From: Paulownia fortunei
Taxonomy: Eukaryota > Streptophyta > Magnoliopsida > Lamiales > Paulowniaceae
DNA: 64,000 nucleotides
Direction of reading: 5' to 3'
Assembly (NCBI GenBank): GCA_019321725.1
Contig: CM033106.1
Span: 19,318,551 to 19,382,550, forward strand
The position numbers and the translations under genes are program-made. The notes beneath the pieces are model-generated. The model was not told the DNA's origin. It searched no databases and saw only the letters and a list, made by a program, of their open reading frames with translations. Each line of letters begins with the position of its first letter. Position 1 is the stretch's first letter. This document shows, in pieces, positions 31,851 through 42,800 of the stretch.

Positions 31851-32990
31851 TAAAATTCCATCTTACATATTCAACTAAGTAACAAACAAAAATTTGATAA
31901 TCAAACTTTGACATACATGTTACGTGCTAGATTAGGTCATATCTCTAAGAAAAGAGTTCACAAGATGGCACAACATCTTATTCTTATGGAGATGGAAGAA
32001 ATTCTAACATGTGAATCTTGTCTTAAAGAAAAGATAACTAAATCATAATTTTTTTGGACAAGTGGAGCGAGTCAGTAATAGACTAGATTTGATCTACTCA
32101 GATATATGTGGACCACTAAGTATTAGTGCACGAGGGAACAATTCGTACTTTATTATCTTTACCAACGATTATTCTAGATATGGGTATGTGTATCTCATTA
32201 GAAACAAGTCTGAGGCCTTTTAAAAGTTCAATGAATTCAGGCATGAAGTAGAGAAACAATCTAGATGAAGTATTAAGATTCTTCAATCTAATGGAGGAGG
32301 ATAATACAAGAGTAGTGAGTTCATTGATTATCTATGAGAGATTGGGATTCTATCCTAGTGGACTCGGCCTGGGACACCTCAACTTAATGGGGTAGCCTAA
32401 TGAAGGAATATGAATCTTTCTTGACATGGTTCGATCCATGATAAGTTACACTAAGTTTTCTTCTTCATTCTGGGGCTATGCCCAAGAAACGAAGGTGTTC
32501 TTACTCAACAAAGTGCCATCAAAGTCGGTGTCCAAAGTACCATATGGATGTGGTATGGCAAAAACCCCTCTTATAAATACCTTAGGTTATAGGGGTGCCC
32601 TACTTGTATGAAGCAGCAAGTGGGAGGTAAGTTGGACGTGAGATCCACCTTATGTAAGTTTGTGGGGTACCCAAAAGAATTCATTGGGTACTAACTTCTA
32701 TAACTGCTTGAAGTAAAAAGTGTTTATTTTAAGGAATGCCACCTTCTTAGAGAAGAAGTTTCTATTCGATAGAAATGATGAGGTCCTGGAGCTTGAAGAA
32801 ATTCAAGAGTCATAAACACTTCCATGAGAGAAAATAGTGATTGAACCCTTAGTTTCTAACACTTCAAGTACACAACCTCTATGGAGATTTGGAAAGATCT
32901 TGAGGTAGCTTGAAAGGTATGGCCTATTGTTAGAGAACAACAAGAAGGATGTTCTTTTGGATATCGATCTAAGGAGCTATGATGATGTGA
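31851..32990 (+). pseudogene. Copia C2 integrase, catalytic residues lost
   Basis: Pre-integrase motif ARLGHISKKRVHKM at about 31928-31969 and CESCLKEK at about 32010, which together give the HHCC zinc site. Core: IYSDICGPLSISARGN at about 32093-32140 keeps the first Asp. The second position reads ILQSNGGG (about 32280-32303) with Asn for Asp. The third reads QLNGVA followed by two stops where Glu-Arg is expected (about 32380-32402). 32426-32611 is the continuation MVRSMISYTKFSSSFWGYA. The last part (32700-32990) is a linker. Confidence 0.78.
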
Positions 32991-33039
32991 TTTCTAATAA
33001 TGATTTTTAAAAATAGCAAGAAGCCATGCAGTCTGAAAT

Positions 33040-33930
33040 AGACCCCATTTACTAGGTCTTGGTGGACCTTGGTGGACACTCCAGAGGGAATTATTTTCAT
33101 TTTCTGCAAGTGGGACTACAAATGAAAGATTGGAGTAGATGGGGAGGTTGTGACCTATAAGGCTAGATTAGTGATGGAGGGTTATACTCACAAGCAAGGA
33201 ATTGATTATGATGATATCTTCTCACCAGTTGTGATGCTTAAGCCCATTAGCATATTATTGGCCATATCAACGTGTTATGACTACAAGATATGACAGATGG
33301 ATGTGAAGACTATTTTTCTCAATGGAAATATTGAGGAAGAGATCTATATGAAGCAGCCATAGGGCTTCATGTCCAAAGGGAGTGAGCAAAAGGTTTGCAA
33401 ACTCTAGAGATCCATTTATTAACTTAAACAAGCATCCCAAAGTTGGAACATTCGATTCGAGAAGATAATCAAATTGTTTGGTTTTCTTAAGAATATGGAT
33501 GAGCCATGTGTGTACAAGAAGATTAGTAGGAGCACGATAATGTTTTTTGGGAATAATGTTGGAATGTTGCAGTCAATGAAGGCTTGGTTGTCCACAGAAT
33601 TCTCCAAGAAAGATTGGTAAGAAGCATCCTTTGTATTGAGGATCAAAATCTATAGAGATAGATCTAGAAAGTTGCTTGGACCATCCCAATTAATGTATAT
33701 AGAAAAAGTGCTAAGAGGTTTAGTATGGAGGAATCCAATAGTGGAATTTCTTTTTTAAAATATATGTCCCAAAATATTATAGAAAAAACAGAAAAGATGG
33801 CTCATGTACCTTATGTATCCACTATAGGAAGAATTATGTATGAAATGCTACGTACAAGGCCTGATGTTGTGTATGCTCTGAGAGCAAATATCAGTCAAAT
33901 CCAAGAATATCCTGAAGTACTTGTGAAGAG
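33040..33930 (+). pseudogene. Copia C2 reverse transcriptase, active-site block deleted
   Basis: Segments in order: IGVDGEVVTYKARLVMEGYT (about 33130-33190), DYDDIFSPVVMLKPISILLA, QMDVKTIFLNGNIEEEIYMK (33294-33355) with the first catalytic Asp, LKQASQSWNIRFEKI and EPCVYKK (about 33500). Then IMFFGNNVG follows directly: the roughly 11-residue block carrying YVDD, present in copia C as YIDD near 3270, is absent at about 33545-33555. The rest (IKIYRDRSRKLLG, PSQLMYIEKVL) runs to about 33720 and shifts frame. 33725-33934 encodes the following connection segment (ISQIQEYP). Confidence 0.82.
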
Positions 33931-34454
33931 CTAATGACGTTGTTCTTAATTTATGACAATGTAGAGCTGAAACTAGATTGTTATATTGATTCTAGTTTTC
34001 AGTCCGATGTGGATGATTACAAGTCAATATCTAGATACAATTCACCTTGAACAATGGTGCGTTTAGCCAAAAAAGTTCCAAGTAAGAGACGACTGCAGAT
34101 TCTACCACTGAGGCTAAATACATTGCAACATGCGATGCTTCTAAAAAACTGTTTAGATATAGAACTTCATCTAAGAGTTAGGTGTAGTTCCAGCAGTTGT
34201 TGATCTAATACCTGTGTAATGAGATAAGAATGGGGCTATAGCACAAGCAAAGGATCCAAGGTCTAATCAAATATTCAAGCACATAATGAGGAGATACCAT
34301 CTAATTCTAGAAATTATTGGTAGAGGCAACACTAACATAGAAAAGGTTGGCTCAACAGAAAATATAGTAGACCACTGACCAAACCCCTAGCACAACGAGT
34401 GTTATTTAGACATCTTCAGAAGATGGTACTCAAGTACATTGGCAATTAATTCTT
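33931..34454 (+). pseudogene. Copia C2 RNase H remnant
   Basis: LKLDCYIDSSFQSDVDDYKS at about 33968-34025 holds the first acidic residues. Later parts are readable only in pieces: TTADSTTEAKYIATC-like near 34090-34135, IIGRGNTNIEKVGSTENIVD-like at about 34316-34372 and HLQKMVLKYIGN at 34411-34446. Many stops. It ends at the polypurine tract. Confidence 0.7.
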
Positions 34455-34468
34455 AACAAGTGGGAGAT
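34455..34468 (+). other. Polypurine tract of copia C2
   Basis: aacaagtgggagat directly before the LTR start TATTAGAG (TG changed to TA). Same motif as copia C at 2291-2303. Confidence 0.82.
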
Positions 34469-35850
34469 TATTAGAGTTGTGCCCGGTGAGCCAATAGTAG
34501 CCACTATAATACTCTTGTAATTGACTATCTTTTCGATTAAACATTTTTTTAAAAGGCAATCTTCATCTTAAATTCATGTTTTTAGAATTAGATTTCCCTA
34601 GATCATATAAGAACACAGGGCAAGGTCGCTCATAGGTTGGCGATCATGGATATGCCTCTATGGTCATGATCTTAAACTAGTTCTAAGTCGAGGGCTTTTT
34701 GAGACGGGATATTGACTAGCGCACTTGAGACTTACACATATAATGTATGCTCAAAATAAAGGTGCCTTATTACATAGACACCGGTGTTTGCGACACTAGT
34801 GCATATATGTGGGTGTTTGTTGAAAAAAAAATCATTGAACAAACGTACCAAGAATTTCGAAGGACATATGATTATCAAATAGGAAGTTTCCGATCGTTAC
34901 GATAGTGCATGATATAGTCATTTGATTTGAGACACCATTGTAATCTCATTCTTGATATAATGTACTTTGATTTATATCTCTGATTGAATGGCAATCATAA
35001 AAGAGATATTTTAGGTGCATCATTTTCATTTATGGAGATTAGTGAGTGGCCAACAAAGGATACGCCACCTATCTAGATGAATAGGCGAATCTCCTCTGAT
35101 TTCATTGGACTTGATTCTAAAATCCATGGCCATGGTTGGGATGAATAATTAGGAAATTAGTTTCCTAATTAGCATCAATGAATCACGATGCCAGGAATGC
35201 TTTCATAGAATTGAACTATTAGGGTTTCAACTAATAATTCGTGCCCTAAACTCAATTGGGAAATTAGTTGATGTAAGGACCAGACTTACACTATATTCAT
35301 AATTGAAAAGGTTTACCACCTTCACCTATATCTAGGTTTTCATGGTGTGTTGCTAGACGCTAACCATGATTTGTGAGGTTTGGGGAATTAATAGGTTAAT
35401 TTCAAGATGATAATTAATTTGATTAACTAATCAAGAATATTTAAAAAGAAATATAAGTTTAAGTCACAAAGAAATATAAGATTAAGTCACGAGAGTTATG
35501 ACACCACTACTAGCATATGGGTGAACCTAAGGGGTCACACACTAATTCTAAGAAGCTCATTTCTTATCTAAGTAGATAATCCAAGAGTTAGATTATATTT
35601 AATTAATATGATTAATTAAATAGAGTTTAATTAATTCATGTGTTGAATTAATTTAATTAATTGATCTAATTAGATTAGGTGGCCCATCATGGAATAAGTA
35701 ATTAATTATTTGGAATAATTAATTATTATGGGCCTTCATAATTCATTGGATGAGATAATTTAATTGGCTGGATCAATTAAATTGGGTCCAATTATTTTAG
35801 ACCAAGGCCCATTGGCCAAGCGCTTCTTGAGAGGCAACTCAAGCCTTTTT
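34469..35850 (+). repeat. 3' LTR of copia C2, 3' end missing
   Basis: Follows the C-family LTR from its start (tattagag, then gggtgtttgttg at 34810) through the aattaatt-rich region. Homology fades at about 35810-35850, where a gypsy 3' untranslated region begins. About 0.7 kb of the LTR is absent. The right boundary is approximate. Confidence 0.7.
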
Positions 35851-37573
35851 CCCTTGTATTTGAATAATTTTTTAGTTAGTTTTTAAAGTAAGTTCCATTT
35901 CTAGATTTAGACATGTATAACTTTCCTTTGTTTAGTTATTGCAATGCTTTGTTTATGTTTGTGTTCTCACTGTTGTGTATAGTCCATGTGGTTTCATGTC
36001 TTATTTTTCTTGCATAGATGGACGTCTTCTTGGTGATATATGTAGTTCTCCCATGGATTCCTAGTGCATCATCTATTGGGAGAGGAGTTTCTTATTTCCA
36101 CCTCTTTTGTGCTTTAATTCCTTAAACATTGAGGACTATGTTACGTTTTAAGTTGGGGGTGGGATTTGCATTTTGTGTGTTTGAGCTTTATTTGAAAAAT
36201 TGAGCTAATTTTTTCAATTTTTTTGAAGCTTTGTGTGTGAATTACACATTCTATGTGATGAGAGTCCAAGAGGAAGTATGCTCTGTTGACAAACTTAGTG
36301 AGTTCATGTTTTGTGATTAATTGAATAATTTGATTACAGATTGCCTATGAAGATGCCTAATTGATATTGTATAGTCTAGAGAAAAGAAAGATTGCTAATC
36401 TTGTGACATGGAGATTTTTGTGTGTATTTTATCTTTGTCATGAATGATAAATTTTCATTGAGTATGTCGTGTCGAAATCTTGTGAATTGCATGCTAATTG
36501 GTGTTAGATTTTGCTTCTAATAAGTTGTATTGGTCATTTTGTGGTGTTCTAGAACTTGCTTGATTACTCTTTGAGGCAAAATCATATATAACTAGTAAAC
36601 TTAGAGATAATTTAGGTCATCCTTGACTCGTTTATTCCTTTTAAGCCTACCATGATCACATCTTTATTCACTAGTTACCCCTTTAAGCCTTTTTTAAAGA
36701 ATGGCATATGCAATACATATGTATGACCACCATTTGACTTCATTTCTTGAAACTTACTATACCTATCCTTAACAGCCCAAAAAAATAATGATTGTCCTAA
36801 GAGAACTTAAAGTGTGATATTTTGTGCACAATCTTATCAAGGGGTCATATGGAGATATGTTGAGGGCGTGAATGAACTCATTTTGGGGTATGAGCAAGGA
36901 AAATATGCAAGAAAGCCATCACAACTCATGTTGATGAAAAAAAACAAGTTTTGGGTTGTGAAAATAAAAGAACAAGAAATAAAGCCTTGGGATTTATGGG
37001 GAAAAAAAGAAGAAAAGAAAAAAAAAGAAAAGAAGTAAAACAAAAAAAGTGTTGAAATAGAAAAAAAAGAAAAGTATGAATCCCAAAGGAAAGAGAAAGA
37101 GAATTGGGGAAGAATCGAACAAAAATGATTATATGTGCAAGACCTTAGACTCTTTTACTTTGTTAATTCCTACCCTTTCTTTGTACGCTAATACCTAGGC
37201 CTTAGGTTACAAGCTTATTGAAGTCCTTTTGATCTAAGTTGGCTAGTGTCTGCATTAGTGCAAAAGTTTTATATTAAAAAAAAAGCTTATGGAACACCTA
37301 AAACCTCTTTGCTTAGATCATGAGAGCAATTGGTTATGAAATACATACCAAAAAATGCATGCATGAAACTTGAGCTTGACACTTCACACACACATATTTT
37401 GTAGTGTCATTCGACTAGCTTTGTGACTAACCTTTGGATTTATGTGAAATAAAGATTTATGAGACATTGAATTAGTTGATCAAGCTAATTAATTCATGAT
37501 CAAAGTATGAGCTTATGATTTTTTTATTTTGAATTTTGCTCAAGGACGAGCAAAAGGTAAGTTTAGGGGCAGT
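35851..37573 (+). other. Gypsy 3' untranslated region (Athila/Tat type) without its coding part
   Basis: Non-coding, with the usual sentence-like signals of such elements: cattgaggac...ttttaagttgggggtggg (about 36129-36164), a purine-rich tract, and caaggacgagcaaaaggtaagtttagggg (37541-37569) as polypurine tract just before the LTR D start at 37574. The integrase expected upstream is gone. The frame at 36814-37038 (74 codons, ending in a Lys/Glu run) lies inside this region; I do not regard it as a gene. Confidence 0.65.
36980..37110 (+). repeat. Purine-rich low-complexity tract
   Basis: About 130 bases, nearly all A and G (agaagaaaagaaaaaaaaag and variants). Such tracts are common in the 3' untranslated part of this gypsy group. 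Confidence 0.75.
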
Positions 37574-38045
37574 TGATAGGCTCACAAAGTCTGACATTTT
37601 CAACATCTCTAGCATAATTGCACATGGATTTGCCTTATAATTGATATAATTATGCCTTATTTTGTGATAATTATGTGTAGGTTGATGAATTAAAAAAATG
37701 GAATGAGAGATGGAAAATTGGTTAAAGAATCAGCAGAAACTTCTAGACGCGGCAGTCTTTATATTTCGGCATAAGTTTCTCCACAAAAGTGATATTGAGT
37801 TGATTCAAGAAGATTGAGAAAGCTAACATATAGGAATATGATTCTTATGTAGGCACTAAAAGCCAGTTTGTCATAGAAAGTGGTGAAAAATCAATTGAAA
37901 TAGTCTGAATAGTGTAGTGACTCGCATTGCAACGCCAAACAAGGCACTGTAGTGCTAAAGCAAACATAGGTGATAGCACTGCAGCGCTAAAGCAAACATA
38001 GGCGATAACACTGCAACGCCAAAAATGGTGTTGCAGCACTAAAAT
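37574..38045 (+). repeat. LTR D, plus orientation, first part
   Basis: Starts TGATAGGCTCACAAAG after the polypurine tract. It runs to the inversion breakpoint at about 38045. The continuation is found reversed at 39150-38468 and then, beyond the A' insertion, at 47431 to about 47504. Confidence 0.78.
37923..38020 (+). repeat. 32-bp tandem units in LTR D
   Basis: Units 37945-37976 and 37977-38008 (cactg(t/c)ag(t/c)gctaaagc, then aaacataggygata) with a partial unit each side. They hold the palindromic core gcagcgct and occupy the same LTR position as the different minisatellite at 30430-30775. Confidence 0.78.
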
Positions 38046-39150
38046 CTTATACATAAATGAATATTGTAATATCATATTTAAATCATAGTATATTATATCC
38101 AATGTCCCAATTATGCAATTTACCCATATGTACTTTTGAAATACCTGTATGAAATTAAATCAAATCGTATAAGCTTACTAGTAACACTTTTTAACACTTC
38201 CAAAATTATAACCTATATATCCCATCTATATCCAATATTGATCAACCTTATTTTCTTATTATTTCAATATAAAATCAACTACTTAGATTAGGAAATTCAA
38301 TAACTAATACCGTGTAAGAGCTTCAGAATTAAGTTTAATATACAAGAATATTGTATAAAATGAAATAAATTATGCAATGTCAATATAAATGCAAGTAGCA
38401 TATAAAATTAGCACGTAATGCATGAATCATATTGGCTAAGTGAGTAGTGTGAGGCTTGACTATTACACACATAGTGCATGCTCATCACAAATTAATATTT
38501 ATCCACATCATGTGTAAGTTAACAATTCACGACTTCATAGAAATGACTTTCTAAGCCTTGAAAAATTAAGTTTAGTTCATAATGAAATAGAGCAAACAAC
38601 ACTTGTTTCTCAACATATGCCTTTACAATATTCTTTAAAATTGAACAAAATTAAAAGAAAACTAAAGGAAAAGTTACAACCCCTTACGAGAGTCTTCATT
38701 TCTAGCTTTAGATTATCCTTGCCCAGAGTAGCTCCTTCTTCCCTTTGTCTTGAATCCCCAATTCCTTGATGATGGGTCTGGGTGTTTTCGGTGTAGTGTG
38801 TGGAGAAATATGGAAGAATGCATGTTTTGGGCGAAGAGGAAAGTGTATGAGAATTTAGGTGTAGAGTGTGTATGGGTGATGAATTGTGTGTTGTATGATG
38901 TGTGAAATGAATATATGTGTGAATTATGTGTGTGTGTAATGTACCTATCAAGAGCATCATATGGGTAATGATATGTAGGTGTATATATCACAAAAGATGC
39001 CAAACTTTTCCTTTGATCGCCACTTGTAAAAAGAGGGTTGAGAATCTTTTTCTATTGAACAGTTGGTGCTACAGAGCCTGGAATTGGCGCCGCAGTACAA
39101 GTTCTTGCCCAAGAATAGCACTGTGGCACCCTGCATGGTACTGTGGTGCC
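38046..39150 (-). other. Inverted segment of about 1.1 kb spanning LTR D and the start of the A' 5' LTR
   Basis: 38046-38467 is the reverse complement of the first 420 bp of the A' LTR (compare 44731-45155, ending TGTATAAGATT). 38468-39150 is reversed LTR D. At 39151 the A' LTR resumes in plus orientation at aatatggacaatt, which is where the inverted piece stopped (about 11 bp lost). In the reversed state the A' LTR start is preceded by cacat (38468-38472), the complement of the ATGTG that follows the 3' LTR at 47431-47435. Confidence 0.85.
38468..39150 (-). repeat. LTR D middle part, inverted
   Basis: Reads as LTR D on the opposite strand to 37574-38045. It shares acttcatagaaatgactttc and following motifs with 29890-29930 and 48205-48230. 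Frames 38610-38960, 38713-39003 and 38926-39171 overlap each other in it and are not genes. Confidence 0.75.
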
Positions 39151-41374
39151 AATATGGACAATTATTCCTGAATCGAGTAATAATCGGGTAAGAAATTAAA
39201 TGATCGGTTAGAAAATTAGCTTATGAATTATCTATGGGATCTTGTGGTAATTAAAATAGGATGCAATAAAATCAATGTATAGTAATATATATTTGATCTA
39301 GGCTTGAAAGATGGGTGAAATATCAGATTTATACCACAACTTGACACGTCATGCTTCCTACCAAGCTTAAGCAAGCATCTCAAGTGCCACCACAAGCTTT
39401 CCTTCACCCTTAAGCCATGACCTGACCCTCATTTCAGCCATTTTCAGCTTCCAAACACACACCTTAAGTTATCCAAGTGCTCCAAATTGATTCCAAGTTG
39501 AAATAAAAGCAAGAAAAGCAAAGGAGAAGTGATTGCCATCAAGTTTAACCTCAAAATCTGCATAGGTAACACTTATCTCCGGATTTGCCTTTGGTTTTTA
39601 TATTATTCTAAATGGGTTTATTGTGTATTAAGATTTCAATATCTCTTATAAAAGTGTTAGAAAGTTTTTAGTTAGACTTTGGTGCACAAAGAAAGAGTTT
39701 TTTATGACAAACACTTAATAGGAAATACTTATAGCAGAAACTGTCATCTCGCTGTTTTTTTGTGTTTTAGGCTTCAAAAGTGTATGGTATGTTGAATAAA
39801 ACCTATAATCATATACATGTTCATATATGAGTTAAGATATTGGAATAAATTTTCATTGGTTAAAATTGAAATAGGGCATGATATTGAAGAGATGCTCAAA
39901 ACTATCACCATCGAATTTTAGATTATGTCCTGTATTAAGGGGACTAGTTTTGCAGCATTAAATCCATTAGTTTTGATACAACTATAACCCGGTAAAAATT
40001 TGGGAGTGATTGAATATACGTAAGGGTGCCAAAACCATTAATGTCATGAAGTGCGCAAAACTGTCACGGTAGGAAAAATCTGTTTCAGTATGTGGTGAAG
40101 GGAGCAGAACTTGGGAAGCTATATCTGTGAGTTTTAGCCATTCTATGACATGTTTACATTTTTGTTGATGTTACTTAAGTGTGATAAAAATTGGGGAGCG
40201 AATTAATATGTCCATGGGTGTTAAAATCATCATGCAAATTAATGTGACAGCAAAGAAAATGTGAAATTGTGAATCTGTCCCATTTGGTTCATTAACATGT
40301 TCCAACATAGATGTGGTGCATTTGATCCCTAACATTTAAGGGGGGTTATGAGAGTTATAATACATTAATTAAATGAGGTTAGTATACATTTAAGATATGG
40401 AACAAAGGTGCGTAATAGGTTATATTCGGTTATAGTTTCTAAGAGGTAAGGTTGTTTAGTTAAATTAAGATTCAAGATCTTTATACTATATTAGGTATAA
40501 TGAACTTTTTAATTGAGGATAGTGATTGATGTCTTGTATTTTTACAAGTGCACCGAAGCATGCATGGATTTGTAGGTTCGCATGCATAGATTTTAATGCT
40601 TATAAGTATGCATGGATTTGCATTCTTATATGATTATTGGCTATTGGATTATGGCGGTGTGCAGAGCTCTTTTTCAGTGCATGGGATAGTAGCATTGGTT
40701 AGGGGCCCAAGAAAGAAATAATTTTGAGCGAAATATTTTGATGCATGGAATTGTATTGTGGGCATAGCATTTTGAGATGCATGACTTGATATTGTGGATT
40801 ATTCTTTGACATGCATAATCTTTACTTGTTGAGTGTTAGCTAATATAGTTTATGCATTGTAGGTGAGTCTGGTAATACTTGATACTATAGACTTACTTGG
40901 CAAGCCGTTGGGGTTCCTACAGGTTTTGAGAATCAGTGTACATAGATGAGACCTACTGGGTTGTGTTGTGGGCATATTCTAATTTTTACAATCATTATTA
41001 TTGTGTAAATTGTTGTTTATATGTAAAGGATTACAAAAATGCAAAATGTCCTTACTTCTTCTGAAAGTATAGACTATTATTTTATTTTTTTAGTGTATTA
41101 TATTATAACTTTAGGATGTTGTGTCTTATATAACTCTTGAAATTTTATAATAAATAAGTTTGAGAATGGCGTGACTATGATGGGTGTTGTGTTTTTATAT
41201 AAATGATGATTTGTTTCTTTATGCAGGGTTATATGTGAGAAAACATTTTACTGTTTTCTCAAAGTGCTACATTTGACAAAGAAAAGAAATATATATAAAT
41301 ATATACACACATGTGCTACCTTGTCCAAATTATTATTATTTCAATATCTATATTTAGTGTTGGGGGGTGTTACA
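39151..41374 (+). repeat. 5' LTR of gypsy A', distal part
   Basis: Matches 45168-47430 through the element's length and ends TTGGGGGGTGTTACA next to the primer site. A 110-bp core with tccaagtgctccaaattgat and aagaaaagcaaaggagaagt (about 39470-39580) is also nearly unchanged in LTR A (26870-26960), more than its surroundings. Confidence 0.85.
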
Positions 41375-41392
41375 GAGTGGTATCAAAGCCCA
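41375..41392 (+). other. Primer-binding site of gypsy A'
   Basis: gagtggtatcaaagccca after the LTR end; one change from tggtatcagagcc (Met initiator tRNA). Confidence 0.82.
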
Positions 41393-42340
41393 GTTTGTAG
41401 TTTTGTAGATTGTCCATGTACATGATCTTTGAAACTGTGGAGCACAACATGCCAGTAAGTTTTATTTTTTGTATATTTTTTTTATTTCTTGTAATATTAG
41501 TCATGTGTTTTAAGATTTTTAATAAAATAATGTTGAGGTAGACTCATCAGTAATAACAGGTATAAAAATTTTATTTGGTATTCTGTCTTTGGAGGTACAT
41601 ATTCTCTATTATCCACTAAGTGTGTAATAAGACTGGATAGGGTACTTGATATATATATGAGTTTAGTTACAATGTTTTAATTCCATCTGGAAGTTCAAGA
41701 TCAACTAATTAGATTTTAAGAGCTCTAGGTTAATTTTGTTATATTGGCTAGGATTATGATATAACCTTTTGTGTTGATTGATTTATTGAGAATTATACAT
41801 TATGGATTATTTCGGGATTATTAAGTCTTTCAAATTCTAGGTGATGAAAATTTAAAAATTTTATAGAGACCATAGCAGGAAAATATTTACTATTTGAAGA
41901 AAATAAAGAAGATTGTCAAATTATAATTTTCTACAGTATGAAAGAGAGTAGTAAGAAAGAGTTATTATTGATCTTTGGGTTGTGTAAGAATTTTTATAAA
42001 TGACCAAGTTTACTAAAAATCTATGTGTGTGATCTTAGATCTCTTAATACATATTGCAAAGAAGTTTTCAGGCAAGCTATTAACTAACCAATTGATTTTA
42101 TCCTGGATATAGTTGTAAGAATAAATCCAATCTCTTTTTAGTTTATCATATACACCTATTGGAATTCGATGAATTTTAAGTGATATTGTTATAATGTTGG
42201 GCAGGGCATTAAGGTCTAGTGCTTCTCCTAAATAGGCTCAGGCTCCACTTCATATTCACCTAAAAGAAAGATCAATCTTGAGGTTATATATTATTTATTG
42301 CAACTGAATTGAGTAATAATTTGTAATAAGTATAAATTTT
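41393..42340 (+). other. Gypsy A' leader and unrecognisable gag/protease region
   Basis: The first 70 bp match the gypsy A leader (tgtacatgatctt, gtggagcaca, gccagtaagtttta; compare 10180-10245 reversed). Beyond about 41460 no gag or protease motif is recognisable and all frames are closed. The region is AT-rich with no repeats of note. Confidence 0.55.
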
Positions 42341-42800
42341 CATATTAAGGTTTATTTGATAAATTAAAAGGAGCTACTGTGATCTTGAGGATTGATTTTA
42401 AGTTTGAATTAATTATGAATTTCTTGTTGTGCCATTGGGTTGACTAATGCCTTAATTATTTTGATATACATGATGAATAATGTGTTTGATGATTCTATAT
42501 GGGTATGTTTGGGGTGATATTCATTGATGATATCTTAGTGTACAAGAAGGAGAAATATGATTGACCTTTCAATATGATCTTGGAAACTCTAAAGAAGTAG
42601 AAAATTATTTGTTCAATTTATTAAATGCGATCTTTTGGTTATATAATACAATATTTATTTTTGGGACTGATAATTTTCTTAAAAAAGTATCCTTGTAACT
42701 ATTCAAAACTTCCAGGTTGTACTAAAATAGAAAAAACCAAAAAATATGATAGAAATAAGAAAAGTTTTCTAGGTTAGTGATATTATTGGGTATTCAGTCA
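42341..42800 (+). pseudogene. Gypsy A' reverse transcriptase remnant
   Basis: FDKLKGATVILRIDFKFE at about 42353-42410 matches the RT palm entry (compare [19 protein letters not shown] in gypsy B). The sequence then jumps to the motif before the active site and gives FIDDILVYKKE at about 42520-42552. The intervening roughly 50 residues are partly deleted, and frame changes occur at about 42420 and 42515. Both catalytic Asp residues of FIDD survive. Confidence 0.7.

Larger units (their letters stand above)
24572..35850 (+). mobile_element. Ty1/copia element C2, with two solo LTRs nested in gag
   Basis: Plus-strand relative of copia C: 5' LTR fragment (24572-25520), leader, gag (26014-26151, 29065-29244, 30964-31420), protease, integrase, RT, RNase H, polypurine tract (34455-34468) and 3' LTR (34469 to about 35850). 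Two solo LTRs (A at 26152-29064, D at 29245-30958) are excised from gag in this reading by their target duplications. Its own duplication cannot be identified because both outer LTR ends are damaged. Catalytic sites are lost in protease, integrase and RT. Confidence 0.78.

Noticed and set aside
36814..37038. 74-codon frame ending in a Lys/Glu run
   Set aside because: Lies in a gypsy 3' untranslated region and is kept open by an A/G-rich tract; opposite strand is open too.
38610..39003. Two overlapping minus-strand frames rich in His and Thr, resembling a secreted peptide
   Set aside because: Both arise from TG-rich LTR D sequence in an inverted segment; not conserved in the other D copies.
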